From: JADGHX01 sp040255575
Lineage (GTDB): Bacteria; Pseudomonadota; Gammaproteobacteria; Steroidobacterales; Steroidobacteraceae
Length of the DNA stretch: 7,742 nucleotides
Direction: 5' to 3'
NCBI GenBank assembly: GCA_040255575.1
Contig: JBDZVF010000317.1
Location: forward strand, 1-7,742
The translations under genes and the position numbers were made by a program. Positions 1-6,234 of this stretch are shown here, in pieces. Positions within the stretch are counted from its first letter, which is position 1. Each line of letters opens with the position of its first letter. A model generated the notes under the pieces. It worked only from the letters and a program-made list of their open reading frames with translations. It searched no databases and was not told the DNA's origin.

Positions 1-264
1 GAAACGCTGATGCAGGTGGTCATGTTGCTCGAGGAGCGCGGGCGTCCGCTCTTCAGCAACGCCTTTCTGGCCCAGCTCATTCAATGCCGCTCACTCGACA
101 CGAGCGGCGCGCTGGGCCGCTTCCTGGACGAATGCATGAACGTGTTCGTCGCGAACCTCGACCGGATCCGCGAGATGGAGGCCGGCCCGGCCGATCGCGC
201 GGAAATGGACGATCTTATGTCCGATCTGGCAGCCGCTGCGGCACGGGCAGCGAAGACGGTGTGA
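1..264 (+). CDS. C-terminal part of an unrecognised helical protein (5' end outside the window)
   Basis: The frame is open from base 1 and ends at TGA 262-264, leaving 87 residues of a longer or slightly longer protein; a Met occurs at residue 4 (ATG at 10), but there is no ribosome-binding site visible before it, so I treat the gene as truncated by the window. The codons have the strong G/C third-position bias of the rest of the window, which supports real coding. The visible part looks soluble and mostly alpha-helical: a Leu/Phe-rich stretch around residues 8-26, an amphipathic stretch around 37-57 (FLDECMNVFVANLDRIREME), then an acidic, Ala-rich tail. There is no membrane segment and no catalytic motif I can name. 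I do not recognise the family. It runs in the same direction as the small gene that follows, 50 bp later, so the two could be co-transcribed. Confidence 0.6.
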   Translation, partial: ETLMQVVMLLEERGRPLFSNAFLAQLIQCRSLDTSGALGRFLDECMNVFVANLDRIREMEAGPADRAEMDDLMSDLAAAAARAAKTV

Positions 265-280
265 TCCGCTCGGCGGGATG

Positions 281-320
281 ACGCATGCGCTCGCGCTAGG
301 CTGCGTCCCAGCCTATGCGT
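281..320 (+). other. Inverted repeat spanning the start codon of the 131-residue gene
   Basis: A 7-bp perfect stem, TAGGCTG (297-303) and CAGCCTA (309-315), has a 5-base loop. An outer 5-bp stem, ACGCA (281-285) and TGCGT (316-320), extends it across an 11-base bulge on the 5' side. The ATG at 315-317 falls within the 3' arms, and there is no T-run after the hairpin, so it does not look like an intrinsic terminator. In RNA it could hide the start codon, but in GC-rich DNA such stems also occur by chance. Confidence 0.25.
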
Positions 321-710
321 GAAAAGCAACAGGGCAACCTCCCTCACGGAGAGGAGCTTGCCGAACGAAGATCTCCGCTGGCGATCGTGGGTTTCGGCGT
401 GGTAGTGGCGCTGGCGGCTGTCATCGGCTACCAGGTGCTCAAGCCCGTACCGCAGATCCCGGCATTGCCACCGCCTCCACCGCTCGCACAGATGGACGAA
501 GCACCGCGGCCGCCTGCTGCGGTTGTGGCCGAGCCGCCGGTTCGGTTGCGCAACCCCTTCGATAAGCACGAAGTGTTCGAATTTCCGCCGGGCACGACGC
601 CCGAAGCGGCACACGCGGCGATGGCCGACACACTGCTCGCGCGAGCACGTGAGCGCCAGGCGGAATACGACGCGAAACATCCCAAGAAGCGACGCGTCCG
701 TCCCGGCTGA
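315..710 (+). CDS. Small single-pass membrane protein with proline-rich linker, unknown function
   Basis: This encodes 131 residues. A charged N-terminus (1-19) is followed by one hydrophobic segment at about 21-43, then a proline-rich stretch (VPQIPALPPPPPL, 45-57, and more Pro to 75), a compact conserved-looking segment (RNPFDKHEVFEFPPGTT, 79-95), a predicted helix (97-118) and a basic end (KKRR). The layout suggests an inner-membrane anchor with a stiff spacer that projects the C-terminal helix away from the membrane, much as in TonB-like or cell-envelope accessory proteins, but I do not recognise the family and assign no function. Side of the membrane is uncertain. ATG 315 is the only Met start before the membrane segment, yet it has no clear ribosome-binding site and lies inside an inverted repeat. 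An opposite-strand reading frame covers the same bases but gives an Arg-rich, low-complexity product, so I prefer this strand. Confidence 0.6.
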   Translation: MREKQQGNLPHGEELAERRSPLAIVGFGVVVALAAVIGYQVLKPVPQIPALPPPPPLAQMDEAPRPPAAVVAEPPVRLRNPFDKHEVFEFPPGTTPEAAHAAMADTLLARARERQAEYDAKHPKKRRVRPG

Positions 711-722
711 GTGAGTACCGCC

Positions 723-740
723 CAGCGCCCCGCGGCGCTG
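723..740. terminator. GC-rich hairpin between convergent genes, possible terminator
   Basis: Perfect 7-bp stem CAGCGCC (723-729) and GGCGCTG (734-740) with a 4-base loop, lying in the 64-bp gap between the plus-strand gene ending at 710 and the minus-strand transporter gene ending at 775. Position between two convergent stop codons fits a shared terminator. No T-run follows on either strand, so it is not a canonical Rho-independent terminator. Confidence 0.35.
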
Positions 741-774
741 TGATCCCAAGCCTCTGCGGATTCGAGGCAGCGGC

Positions 775-2124
775 TCAGCGTTGCGGCTGCTGTTCGTGGG
801 TCGGAGCCACGAGCTGGCGGTTGATCAGCAGCGCGACGACCGTGCAGACGGCGCCGGAAAGCAGATACGCGCCGGCGAACATCAGGCCGAAGCGCGCGGA
901 GAGCGCCAGCGCGACGAGCGGCGCAAAGCCGGCACCAAACAGCCACGCCAGATCCGACGTGAGCGCGGAAGCGGTGTAGCGATATTCCTGCGGAAAACTC
1001 GAAGCAACGGCGCCGGACGACTGCCCGAACGACAGCCCGAGAAGCGCGAAGCCCGTGAGCATGAACGCCCACTCACCGCCGACGCCAGCATTGAGTAACT
1101 GCGGAGCGAAGCCACTGAACGCGGCAATCATGCCCGCGGTAATCGCGAGCACCGTGCGCCGCCCGGTGCGATCCGCGATGAGGCCGGAGACAACGATGGC
1201 CGCCACACCCACCGCGCCACACACCGTCTGGATGATGAGGAACCGGCCCGCCCCTTCCTCAGTAAAGAGAAACACCCACGAAAGCGGAAACACCGTGACG
1301 ATGTGGAACAGCGCGAAGCTCGCCAGCGGCGCAAACGCACCGATGACGATGTTCCTTCCCGTCGCCTTCACCGTATCCCGGATCGCCGCCGGCTCGAGAT
1401 CGTGCGTCTCGAAGCGCTGCGCATACTCCGGCGTCACGACGATTCGCAAGCGCGCGAAGAGCGCCACCACGTTGATCGCGAAGGCGACAAAGAACGGATA
1501 GCGCCAGCCCCAGTCGAGGAAGTCCGCATCCGACAGGTTCGCAAGGAAATACGCGAACAGCGCGCTCGCCACCATGAGCCCGAGCGGCGCCCCGAGCTGC
1601 GGCACCATCGCGTACCAGCCGCGCCGCCGGTGCGGCACGTTCAGCGCGAGGAGCGAAGCAAGACCGTCCCACGTTCCACCGAGCGCCACGCCCTGCCCGA
1701 TGCGCAACAGCGCCAGCATCCACGCGGCGGCAATTCCGACGTCCGCGTAACCCGGCAGAAACGCAATCGACATCGTCGAGCCACCCAGCAGGAACAGGGC
1801 GATCGTCAGCTTCGCGCCGCGACCGTAGCGCCGGTCGATCTGCGTGAAGATGACGGTACCGAGCGGGCGCGCCACGAACGCAAGCGCGAAGAACGCAAAT
1901 GAGTAGAGCGTCCCGGTGAGTGAATCGACAAACGGAAAGACCAGCTTCGGAAACACGATGACCGAAGCAATGGCGTAAACGAAAAAGTCGAAGAACTCCG
2001 ACGTGCGCCCCACGATGACGCCGACAGCGATCTCCGCTGGCTTCAGCGCGCCGTGATGATCGTGCAGGCGCCGCGCATCGCGCTCGAGTGAGGACGAAGG
2101 CGCGCCAGTGTGGGCAGGGGTCAC
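775..2124 (-). CDS. MFS transporter, metabolite:H+ symporter (MHS)-like
   Basis: Inner-membrane secondary transporter, about 449 residues with roughly 12 hydrophobic segments, as usual for the family. Recognisable MFS/MHS signatures (numbered from the chosen start) are the first helix GRTSEFFDFFVYA (39-51, compare the GN..EWYDF pattern of MHS proteins), loop 2-3 motif A RPLG...DRRYGRG (86-103), RIGQGVALGGTWDG (141-154, where classical MHS members have GGEWGG), the second-half counterpart ADRTGRR (317-323) and PQEYRYTASAL (378-388, compare P...R.T...). The substrate cannot be read from sequence; relatives carry organic acids, osmolytes or aromatic acids with protons. Start: the frame is open up to a TTG at 2214, but that lies in the operator-like palindrome. 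A GGAG at 2138-2135 precedes TTG 2130 (4 bases) and GTG 2124 (10 bases); I chose GTG, and TTG 2130 is nearly as likely. It is divergent from the cyo operon and shares its 159-bp upstream region, so co-regulation is possible. Confidence 0.88.
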   Translation of the reverse strand: MTPAHTGAPSSSLERDARRLHDHHGALKPAEIAVGVIVGRTSEFFDFFVYAIASVIVFPKLVFPFVDSLTGTLYSFAFFALAFVARPLGTVIFTQIDRRYGRGAKLTIALFLLGGSTMSIAFLPGYADVGIAAAWMLALLRIGQGVALGGTWDGLASLLALNVPHRRRGWYAMVPQLGAPLGLMVASALFAYFLANLSDADFLDWGWRYPFFVAFAINVVALFARLRIVVTPEYAQRFETHDLEPAAIRDTVKATGRNIVIGAFAPLASFALFHIVTVFPLSWVFLFTEEGAGRFLIIQTVCGAVGVAAIVVSGLIADRTGRRTVLAITAGMIAAFSGFAPQLLNAGVGGEWAFMLTGFALLGLSFGQSSGAVASSFPQEYRYTASALTSDLAWLFGAGFAPLVALALSARFGLMFAGAYLLSGAVCTVVALLINRQLVAPTHEQQPQR

Positions 2125-2172
2125 GTTCAAGCTTCTCCGGGAAAGACGGGATGCGGGTCCGGGCGCGATTTG

Positions 2173-2182
2173 TACCGTAGCG
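2173..2182 (+). repeat. Direct repeat copy 1, TACCGTAGCG
   Basis: The 10-bp sequence TACCGTAGCG occurs here and, identically, at 2238-2247, a 65-bp offset. The two copies lie on either side of the 21-bp palindrome. They could be half-sites for a second regulator or chance; ten identical bases within 159 bp is unexpected enough to note. Confidence 0.4.
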
Positions 2183-2195
2183 GGAAGCCCGGGCC

Positions 2196-2216
2196 CATTG
2201 GGCAAATTGTCCAATG
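2196..2216. promoter_or_regulatory. 21-bp palindrome, candidate operator in the divergent transporter/cyo region
   Basis: The arms CATTGGGCAA (2196-2205) and TTGTCCAATG (2207-2216) surround a central A (2206). Nine of ten positions pair; the exception is G2202 opposite T2210. The short core with A/T-rich ends in a GC-rich intergenic region, placed about 80 bp upstream of each start codon, is what a dimeric regulator's operator looks like. It does not match the FNR/Anr consensus (TTGAT-N4-ATCAA). I cannot name the regulator. No convincing -35/-10 pair was found on either strand in 2125-2283. Confidence 0.5.
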
Positions 2217-2237
2217 TTGCCTCGCGCGTCGGGCCGC

Positions 2238-2247
2238 TACCGTAGCG
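2238..2247 (+). repeat. Direct repeat copy 2, TACCGTAGCG
   Basis: Second identical copy of the 10-bp repeat at 2173-2182, placed 37 bp before the chosen cyoA start codon. It is in the same orientation as copy 1 and lies on the cyoA side of the palindrome. Confidence 0.4.
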
Positions 2248-2283
2248 CCCCCGGTAACCCCAGACGACTGGCGCATTGAGCTC

Positions 2284-3195
2284 GTGCTTAACGTAAGACA
2301 GATCCGAAACGCCGCGATTTTCCCGCTATTTACGCTCATCGCAGGCTGCAACTCGGTCGTTCTCAACCCATCGGGCGACGTGGCCCTCCAGCAGCGCAAT
2401 CTGCTCCTGCACTCCACCTGGCTCATGCTGCTCATCATTGTGCCTGTGATGGCGCTCACGGTTCTCTTCGCGTGGCGCTATCGCGCCTCGAACAAACAAG
2501 CGAAGTACGACCCGGAGTGGCACCACTCCACGCGCCTCGAGCTCGTGATCTGGTCCGCGCCCCTCTTGATCATCATCTGCCTCGGCGCGCTCACCTGGCT
2601 CGGCACGCACCTGCTCGATCCCTACCGGCCCATCGAGCGCATCGCTCACGGCCAGCCCGTGCCGGAAGAAGCGAAGACGCTCGAAGTGCAGGTGGTCGCG
2701 CTCGACTGGAAGTGGCTCTTCATCTATCCGGAATACGGCATCGCCACGGTCAATGAGCTGGCCGTTCCCGTGAACCATCCGATCACGATGCGCATCACCG
2801 CCTCGTCGGTCATGAACTCGATCTACATCCCGAACCTTGCCGGTCAGGTTTACGCCATGCCGAGCATGGAAACGCGCCTGCATGGCGTCCTGAACAAGAC
2901 GGGCGTGTCGGAAGGATTCTCCGCGAATTACAGCGGCGCCGGCTTCTCCGGCATGCGCTTCGCCGTCCACAGTCTCAGCGACCAGGACTTCAACAAATGG
3001 ATCGAGGACACGCGCGCCACGCACCGTGCCCTCACGCGCGAGGACTACCGGCAACTCGCCAAACCCAGTGAGAACGAACCTGCGCGCCGCTACGCGCGCG
3101 TGGATGACACGCTTTATCACGACATCCTGAACCGCTGCGTCGAGCCGGGCTCGACGTGCATGGACCAGATGATGGCGAACGAGCACCACCACTAA
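2284..3195 (+). CDS. cyoA: Cytochrome bo3 ubiquinol oxidase subunit II (lipoprotein)
   Basis: Subunit II of the quinol oxidase: it anchors to and supports CyoB, with a globular domain on the periplasmic side. From GTG 2284 the protein has 303 residues (E. coli CyoA has 315). A short basic start and hydrophobic stretch end in the lipobox LIAGC, giving a probable lipidated Cys22. Two membrane helices follow (about 45-65 and 86-106), then the cupredoxin-like domain with family-typical LDWKWLFIYPEYG (140-152), NSIYIPNLAGQVYAMPS (178-194) and GFSGMRF (220-226). The Cys/His/Met ligands of the CuA centre of cytochrome c oxidases are absent, which fits a quinol-oxidising enzyme. The C-terminal tail carries Cys285 and Cys292 and ends HHH. 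Start choice: the frame is open back to 2110, but only GTG 2284 gives a proper lipoprotein signal; the ribosome-binding site is weak. First gene of the operon. Confidence 0.95.
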   Translation: MLNVRQIRNAAIFPLFTLIAGCNSVVLNPSGDVALQQRNLLLHSTWLMLLIIVPVMALTVLFAWRYRASNKQAKYDPEWHHSTRLELVIWSAPLLIIICLGALTWLGTHLLDPYRPIERIAHGQPVPEEAKTLEVQVVALDWKWLFIYPEYGIATVNELAVPVNHPITMRITASSVMNSIYIPNLAGQVYAMPSMETRLHGVLNKTGVSEGFSANYSGAGFSGMRFAVHSLSDQDFNKWIEDTRATHRALTREDYRQLAKPSENEPARRYARVDDTLYHDILNRCVEPGSTCMDQMMANEHHH

Positions 3196-3202
3196 GACGA
3201 AG

Positions 3203-5188
3203 ATGACTACGCTTTTCGGACGACTCGGCCTCGACGCTTTCCCCATCCACGAGCCCATTCTCGTGGGCACGTTCATCGCTGTCGCGCTCGGCGGCGTGGC
3301 GCTGGTTGGCGCGCTCACGTACTTCCGCCTGTGGGGCTACCTCTGGCGCGAATGGTTCACGAGCATCGATCACAAGAAGATCGGCATCATGTACATGGTG
3401 CTGGGGATCGTGATGCTGCTGCGTGGCTTCGCGGACGCCATCATGATGCGCCTTCAGCAGGCCATGGCGTTCAGCGGATCCGAGGGCTACCTGAACGCGC
3501 ATCACTACGACCAGGTGTTCACCGCGCACGGCGTGATCATGATCTTCTTCGTGGCCATGCCGCTGGTCACGGGCCTCATGAACTACATCGTGCCGCTGCA
3601 GATTGGCGCGCGCGACGTCGCATTCCCGTTTCTCAACAACTTCAGCTTCTGGATGACAGTCGGGGGCGCGCTGCTGGTGATGGCGTCCCTCTTCGTAGGT
3701 GAGTTCGCGCGAACCGGCTGGCTCGCCTACCCGCCGCTTTCGGGACTCGATTTCAGTCCGGATGTCGGCGTCGACTATTACATATGGGCGCTGCAGGTCG
3801 CCGGCGTAGGCACACTGCTATCCGGCGTGAACCTGCTGGCGACCATCATCAAGATGCGCGCGCCCGGCATGTCCCTGATGAAGATGCCGGTGTTCACCTG
3901 GACGGCGCTGTGCACGAACGTGCTGATCGTTGCCGCGTTCCCGGTGCTCACGGCGGTGCTCGTCCTGCTCTCGCTCGACCGCTATGTCGGCACCAACTTC
4001 TTCACGAACGATCTCGGCGGCAACCCGATGATGTACGTGAACCTCATCTGGATCTGGGGCCACCCCGAGGTGTACATCCTGATCCTGCCGCTCTTCGGCG
4101 TGTTCTCCGAAGTCACCTCGACGTTCTCGCGCAAGCGCCTGTTCGGTTACAGCTCGATGGTCTACGCGACCGTCGTGATCACGATTCTCTCCTACATCGT
4201 GTGGCTGCATCACTTCTTCACGATGGGCTCGGGCGCGAGCGTGAACTCCTTCTTCGGCATCACGACCATGATCATCTCGATCCCGACCGGGGCGAAGATC
4301 TTCAACTGGCTCTTCACGATGTATCGCGGCCGCATCCGTTTCGAGCTGCCGATGATGTGGACGGTCGCCTTCATGCTGACGTTCGTGATCGGCGGCATGA
4401 CGGGCGTGCTGCTCGCGGTACCGCCGGCGGACTTCGTGCTTCACAACAGCCTGTTCCTCGTTGCGCACTTCCACAACGTGATCATCGGTGGCGTGCTGTT
4501 CGGGCTGTTCGCGGCCATCAACTACTGGTTCCCGAAGGCGTTCGGCTTCAAGCTCGATCCGTTCTGGGGCAAGGTATCGTTCTGGTGCTGGGTCGTCGGG
4601 TTCTGGGTCGCGTTCATGCCGCTCTACGTCCTCGGGCTCATGGGCGTGACGCGCCGGCTGCGCTACTTCGAAGATCCGACGCTGCAGATCTGGTTCGTTG
4701 TCGCGGCGTTCGGCGCGGTGCTGATTGCCGCTGGCATCGGTGCCCTGCTCATGCAGCTCTATGTGAGCTTCCGCAAGCGGCACGAGCTCCGCGACACCAC
4801 CGGCGATCCGTGGGACGGCCGCACGCTCGAGTGGTCGACCTCCTCGCCGCCGCCGGTCTACAACTTCGCGTTTACACCGATCATCCATGACGGCGACGCG
4901 TGGTGGGACATGAAGCAGCGCGGGTACGAGCGCCCGCGGACCGGCTTCAAGCCGGTGCTGATGCCGAAGAACACGGGTGCCGGCGTGATTCTCGCGGCGT
5001 TGAGCTCGGTGCTGGCGTTCGCCCTCATCTGGTACATCTGGTGGCTCGCAGGCGTGAGTCTCGTGGCGCTGATCGCTTACGCGATCTATCACACGTTCAA
5101 CTATGACCGGGAGTTCCGTATCCCTGCCGAGCAAGTGCTGCGTGCCGAGACTGAGCGCACGCAACAGCTCCTGGCGACGGGGAGCTGA
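3203..5188 (+). CDS. cyoB: Cytochrome bo3 ubiquinol oxidase subunit I
   Basis: Catalytic subunit in the inner membrane: it oxidises ubiquinol, reduces O2 to water and pumps protons. Its 661 residues match the family (E. coli CyoB 663) and align to E. coli with a constant offset of +3 through the core. Visible key residues: quinol site R74, D78, H101 and Q104; low-spin heme ligands H109 and H424; CuB ligands H287, H336 and H337, with Y291 as the cross-linked tyrosine in WGHPEVY; high-spin heme ligand H422; H414 in the metal-site loop; D-channel D138 and E289; K-channel K365. All are present, so the enzyme should be active and pump by the A-type mechanism. The DPWDGRTLEWSTSSPPP loop (535-551) and the extra C-terminal helices are typical of CyoB. 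Whether the binuclear heme is O or A cannot be told from the sequence. It starts 7 bp after cyoA. Confidence 0.98.
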   Translation: MTTLFGRLGLDAFPIHEPILVGTFIAVALGGVALVGALTYFRLWGYLWREWFTSIDHKKIGIMYMVLGIVMLLRGFADAIMMRLQQAMAFSGSEGYLNAHHYDQVFTAHGVIMIFFVAMPLVTGLMNYIVPLQIGARDVAFPFLNNFSFWMTVGGALLVMASLFVGEFARTGWLAYPPLSGLDFSPDVGVDYYIWALQVAGVGTLLSGVNLLATIIKMRAPGMSLMKMPVFTWTALCTNVLIVAAFPVLTAVLVLLSLDRYVGTNFFTNDLGGNPMMYVNLIWIWGHPEVYILILPLFGVFSEVTSTFSRKRLFGYSSMVYATVVITILSYIVWLHHFFTMGSGASVNSFFGITTMIISIPTGAKIFNWLFTMYRGRIRFELPMMWTVAFMLTFVIGGMTGVLLAVPPADFVLHNSLFLVAHFHNVIIGGVLFGLFAAINYWFPKAFGFKLDPFWGKVSFWCWVVGFWVAFMPLYVLGLMGVTRRLRYFEDPTLQIWFVVAAFGAVLIAAGIGALLMQLYVSFRKRHELRDTTGDPWDGRTLEWSTSSPPPVYNFAFTPIIHDGDAWWDMKQRGYERPRTGFKPVLMPKNTGAGVILAALSSVLAFALIWYIWWLAGVSLVALIAYAIYHTFNYDREFRIPAEQVLRAETERTQQLLATGS

Positions 5189-5190
5189 TC

Positions 5191-5820
5191 ATGGCGCGCA
5201 CGTTGACTGTTTCTGAGCTCGAAACCACCTCCTTCTACGATCCACACGAGCACGAGCATGCCGCCGGCGGCAGCACGATGCTCGGTTTCTGGATCTACCT
5301 GATGAGCGACTGCCTCATCTTCGCCGTGATGTTTGCCATGTACGGCGTGCTGGGGACGAGCTACGCGGGTGGCCCAACACCGAAGGATGTCTTTGACCTG
5401 CCGCTCGTGGCCGTGAACACCGCGATGCTGCTCTTCTCCTCCATCACATATGGCTTCGCGATGCTCGAAGCGCAGCGAAAGCGGGTCTCGACCACGCTCC
5501 TGTGGCTGGGAATTACCGGACTGTTTGGAGCTGCGTTCGTGGGCATCGAACTGTACGAGTTCGCGCACATGATTCATGAAGGCGCCGGGCCGCAGCGAAG
5601 CGCGTTCCTGTCATCGTTCTTCGCACTCGTTGGAACGCACGGTCTGCACGTCACGTGCGGCATCATCTGGCTCGTGACGCTGATGGTTCAGGTTGCGCGC
5701 CGGGGCATCGAGCCCGCGAACCATCGTCGGCTCGCGTGCCTCAGCCTCTTCTGGCACTTCCTCGATGTGATCTGGATCGGGGTCTTCACGTTCGTTTACC
5801 TGCTGAGCACGCTGCGATGA
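5191..5820 (+). CDS. cyoC: Cytochrome bo3 ubiquinol oxidase subunit III
   Basis: Five-helix membrane subunit that packs against CyoB; in related oxidases subunit III supports stability and proton uptake but carries no cofactor. The 209 residues compare with 204 in E. coli. Family landmarks are LGFWIYLMSDCLIFA (31-45), LLFSSITYG (80-88), GIELYEFAHMI (118-128), FFALVGTHGLHVT (143-155) and the C-terminal CLSLFWHFLDVIWIGVF (183-199). The cytoplasmic N-terminus is His/Glu-rich (HEHEH at 19-23... with one substituted position in the run), a feature also seen in E. coli CyoC. It starts 2 bp after the cyoB stop, with GGGGAG ending 6 bases before the ATG as a good ribosome-binding site. Confidence 0.97.
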   Translation: MARTLTVSELETTSFYDPHEHEHAAGGSTMLGFWIYLMSDCLIFAVMFAMYGVLGTSYAGGPTPKDVFDLPLVAVNTAMLLFSSITYGFAMLEAQRKRVSTTLLWLGITGLFGAAFVGIELYEFAHMIHEGAGPQRSAFLSSFFALVGTHGLHVTCGIIWLVTLMVQVARRGIEPANHRRLACLSLFWHFLDVIWIGVFTFVYLLSTLR

Positions 5821-6221
5821 GAACTGCCACTTCCGCCAACGTCACGCTTCACGATGCGAGCCATGGCCATGAGCACGGCCACGGCGGCACCCAGATTCCG
5901 CACGCAACGATGCGGGACTACCTCATCGGGTTTGGGCTTTCCGTTGTTCTGACCGCCATTCCGTTCTGGCTGGTCATGGGTGGGGTGCTTCCGAGCAAGG
6001 CAGCGACGGGGTTCGTGATCATGGGGTTCGCGGTCGCGCAGATCGTGGTGCACATGATCTATTTCCTGCACATGAACGCGAAGTCAGACGAGGGCTGGAC
6101 AATGGTCGCTCTGGTGTTCACGCTCATCCTCGTCGTCATCACGCTCGCCGGGTCGCTGTGGGTCATGCATCACCTCAACGTCAACATGATGCCGGGGCAT
6201 CTGGCGCCCGACATCCCATGA
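5817..6221 (+). CDS. cyoD: Cytochrome bo3 ubiquinol oxidase subunit IV
   Basis: Small three-helix subunit, needed in E. coli for correct assembly of the CuB site in subunit I. The 134 residues are longer than E. coli's 109: a His-rich N-terminal tail (HGHEHGHGG, 16-24) and about a dozen extra residues at each end account for it. Helices lie at about 34-56, 64-86 and 96-117. The strongest family match is the stretch HMIYFLHMNAKSDEGW (79-94), nearly the same as E. coli, followed by the FTLI and NMM motifs. The start ATG overlaps the cyoC stop (ATGA at 5817-5820), indicating translational coupling; the frame is open further upstream, but that part is the shadow of cyoC. A later in-frame ATG (about 5910) would remove the His-rich tail, but the coupled start is preferred. 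Confidence 0.95.
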   Translation: MRTATSANVTLHDASHGHEHGHGGTQIPHATMRDYLIGFGLSVVLTAIPFWLVMGGVLPSKAATGFVIMGFAVAQIVVHMIYFLHMNAKSDEGWTMVALVFTLILVVITLAGSLWVMHHLNVNMMPGHLAPDIP

Positions 6222-6234
6222 GCCGGGCACGGTG

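Noticed and set aside
81..749. 222-residue minus-strand frame opposite the two small upstream genes
   Set aside because: Arg/Ser/Ala-rich product without a coherent fold; the plus-strand readings give a helical protein and a clear membrane segment with better codon use, though this is the least certain choice in the window.
750..768. Second weak inverted repeat GCCTC/GAGGC after the hairpin at 723-740
   Set aside because: Only 5 bp with a 9-base loop and no T-run; expected by chance in this composition.
2125..2283. Sigma-70 promoters for the transporter and cyoA
   Set aside because: Some TTG- and TA-containing hexamers occur (for example TACAAA on the minus strand near 2174), but none is paired with a -35 box at a 16-18 bp spacing.
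2326..3318. 330-residue minus-strand frame across cyoA and the start of cyoB
   Set aside because: It crosses two confidently assigned genes and their junction, and the product lacks domain features.
3784..4890. 368-residue plus-strand frame inside cyoB
   Set aside because: Out-of-frame shadow of cyoB; Arg/His/Ala-rich product typical of frame-shifted GC-rich coding DNA.
3818..5164. 448-residue open frame antisense to cyoB
   Set aside because: It is the mirror of a highly conserved gene with strong third-position G/C bias, and its product is an Arg/His/Glu-rich low-complexity string with no recognisable domain.
5229..5900. His-rich N-termini of CyoC and CyoD as a novel metal-binding feature
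   Set aside because: E. coli CyoC and CyoD also have His-rich N-terminal tails, so this is ordinary for the family, although the CyoD tail here is longer.
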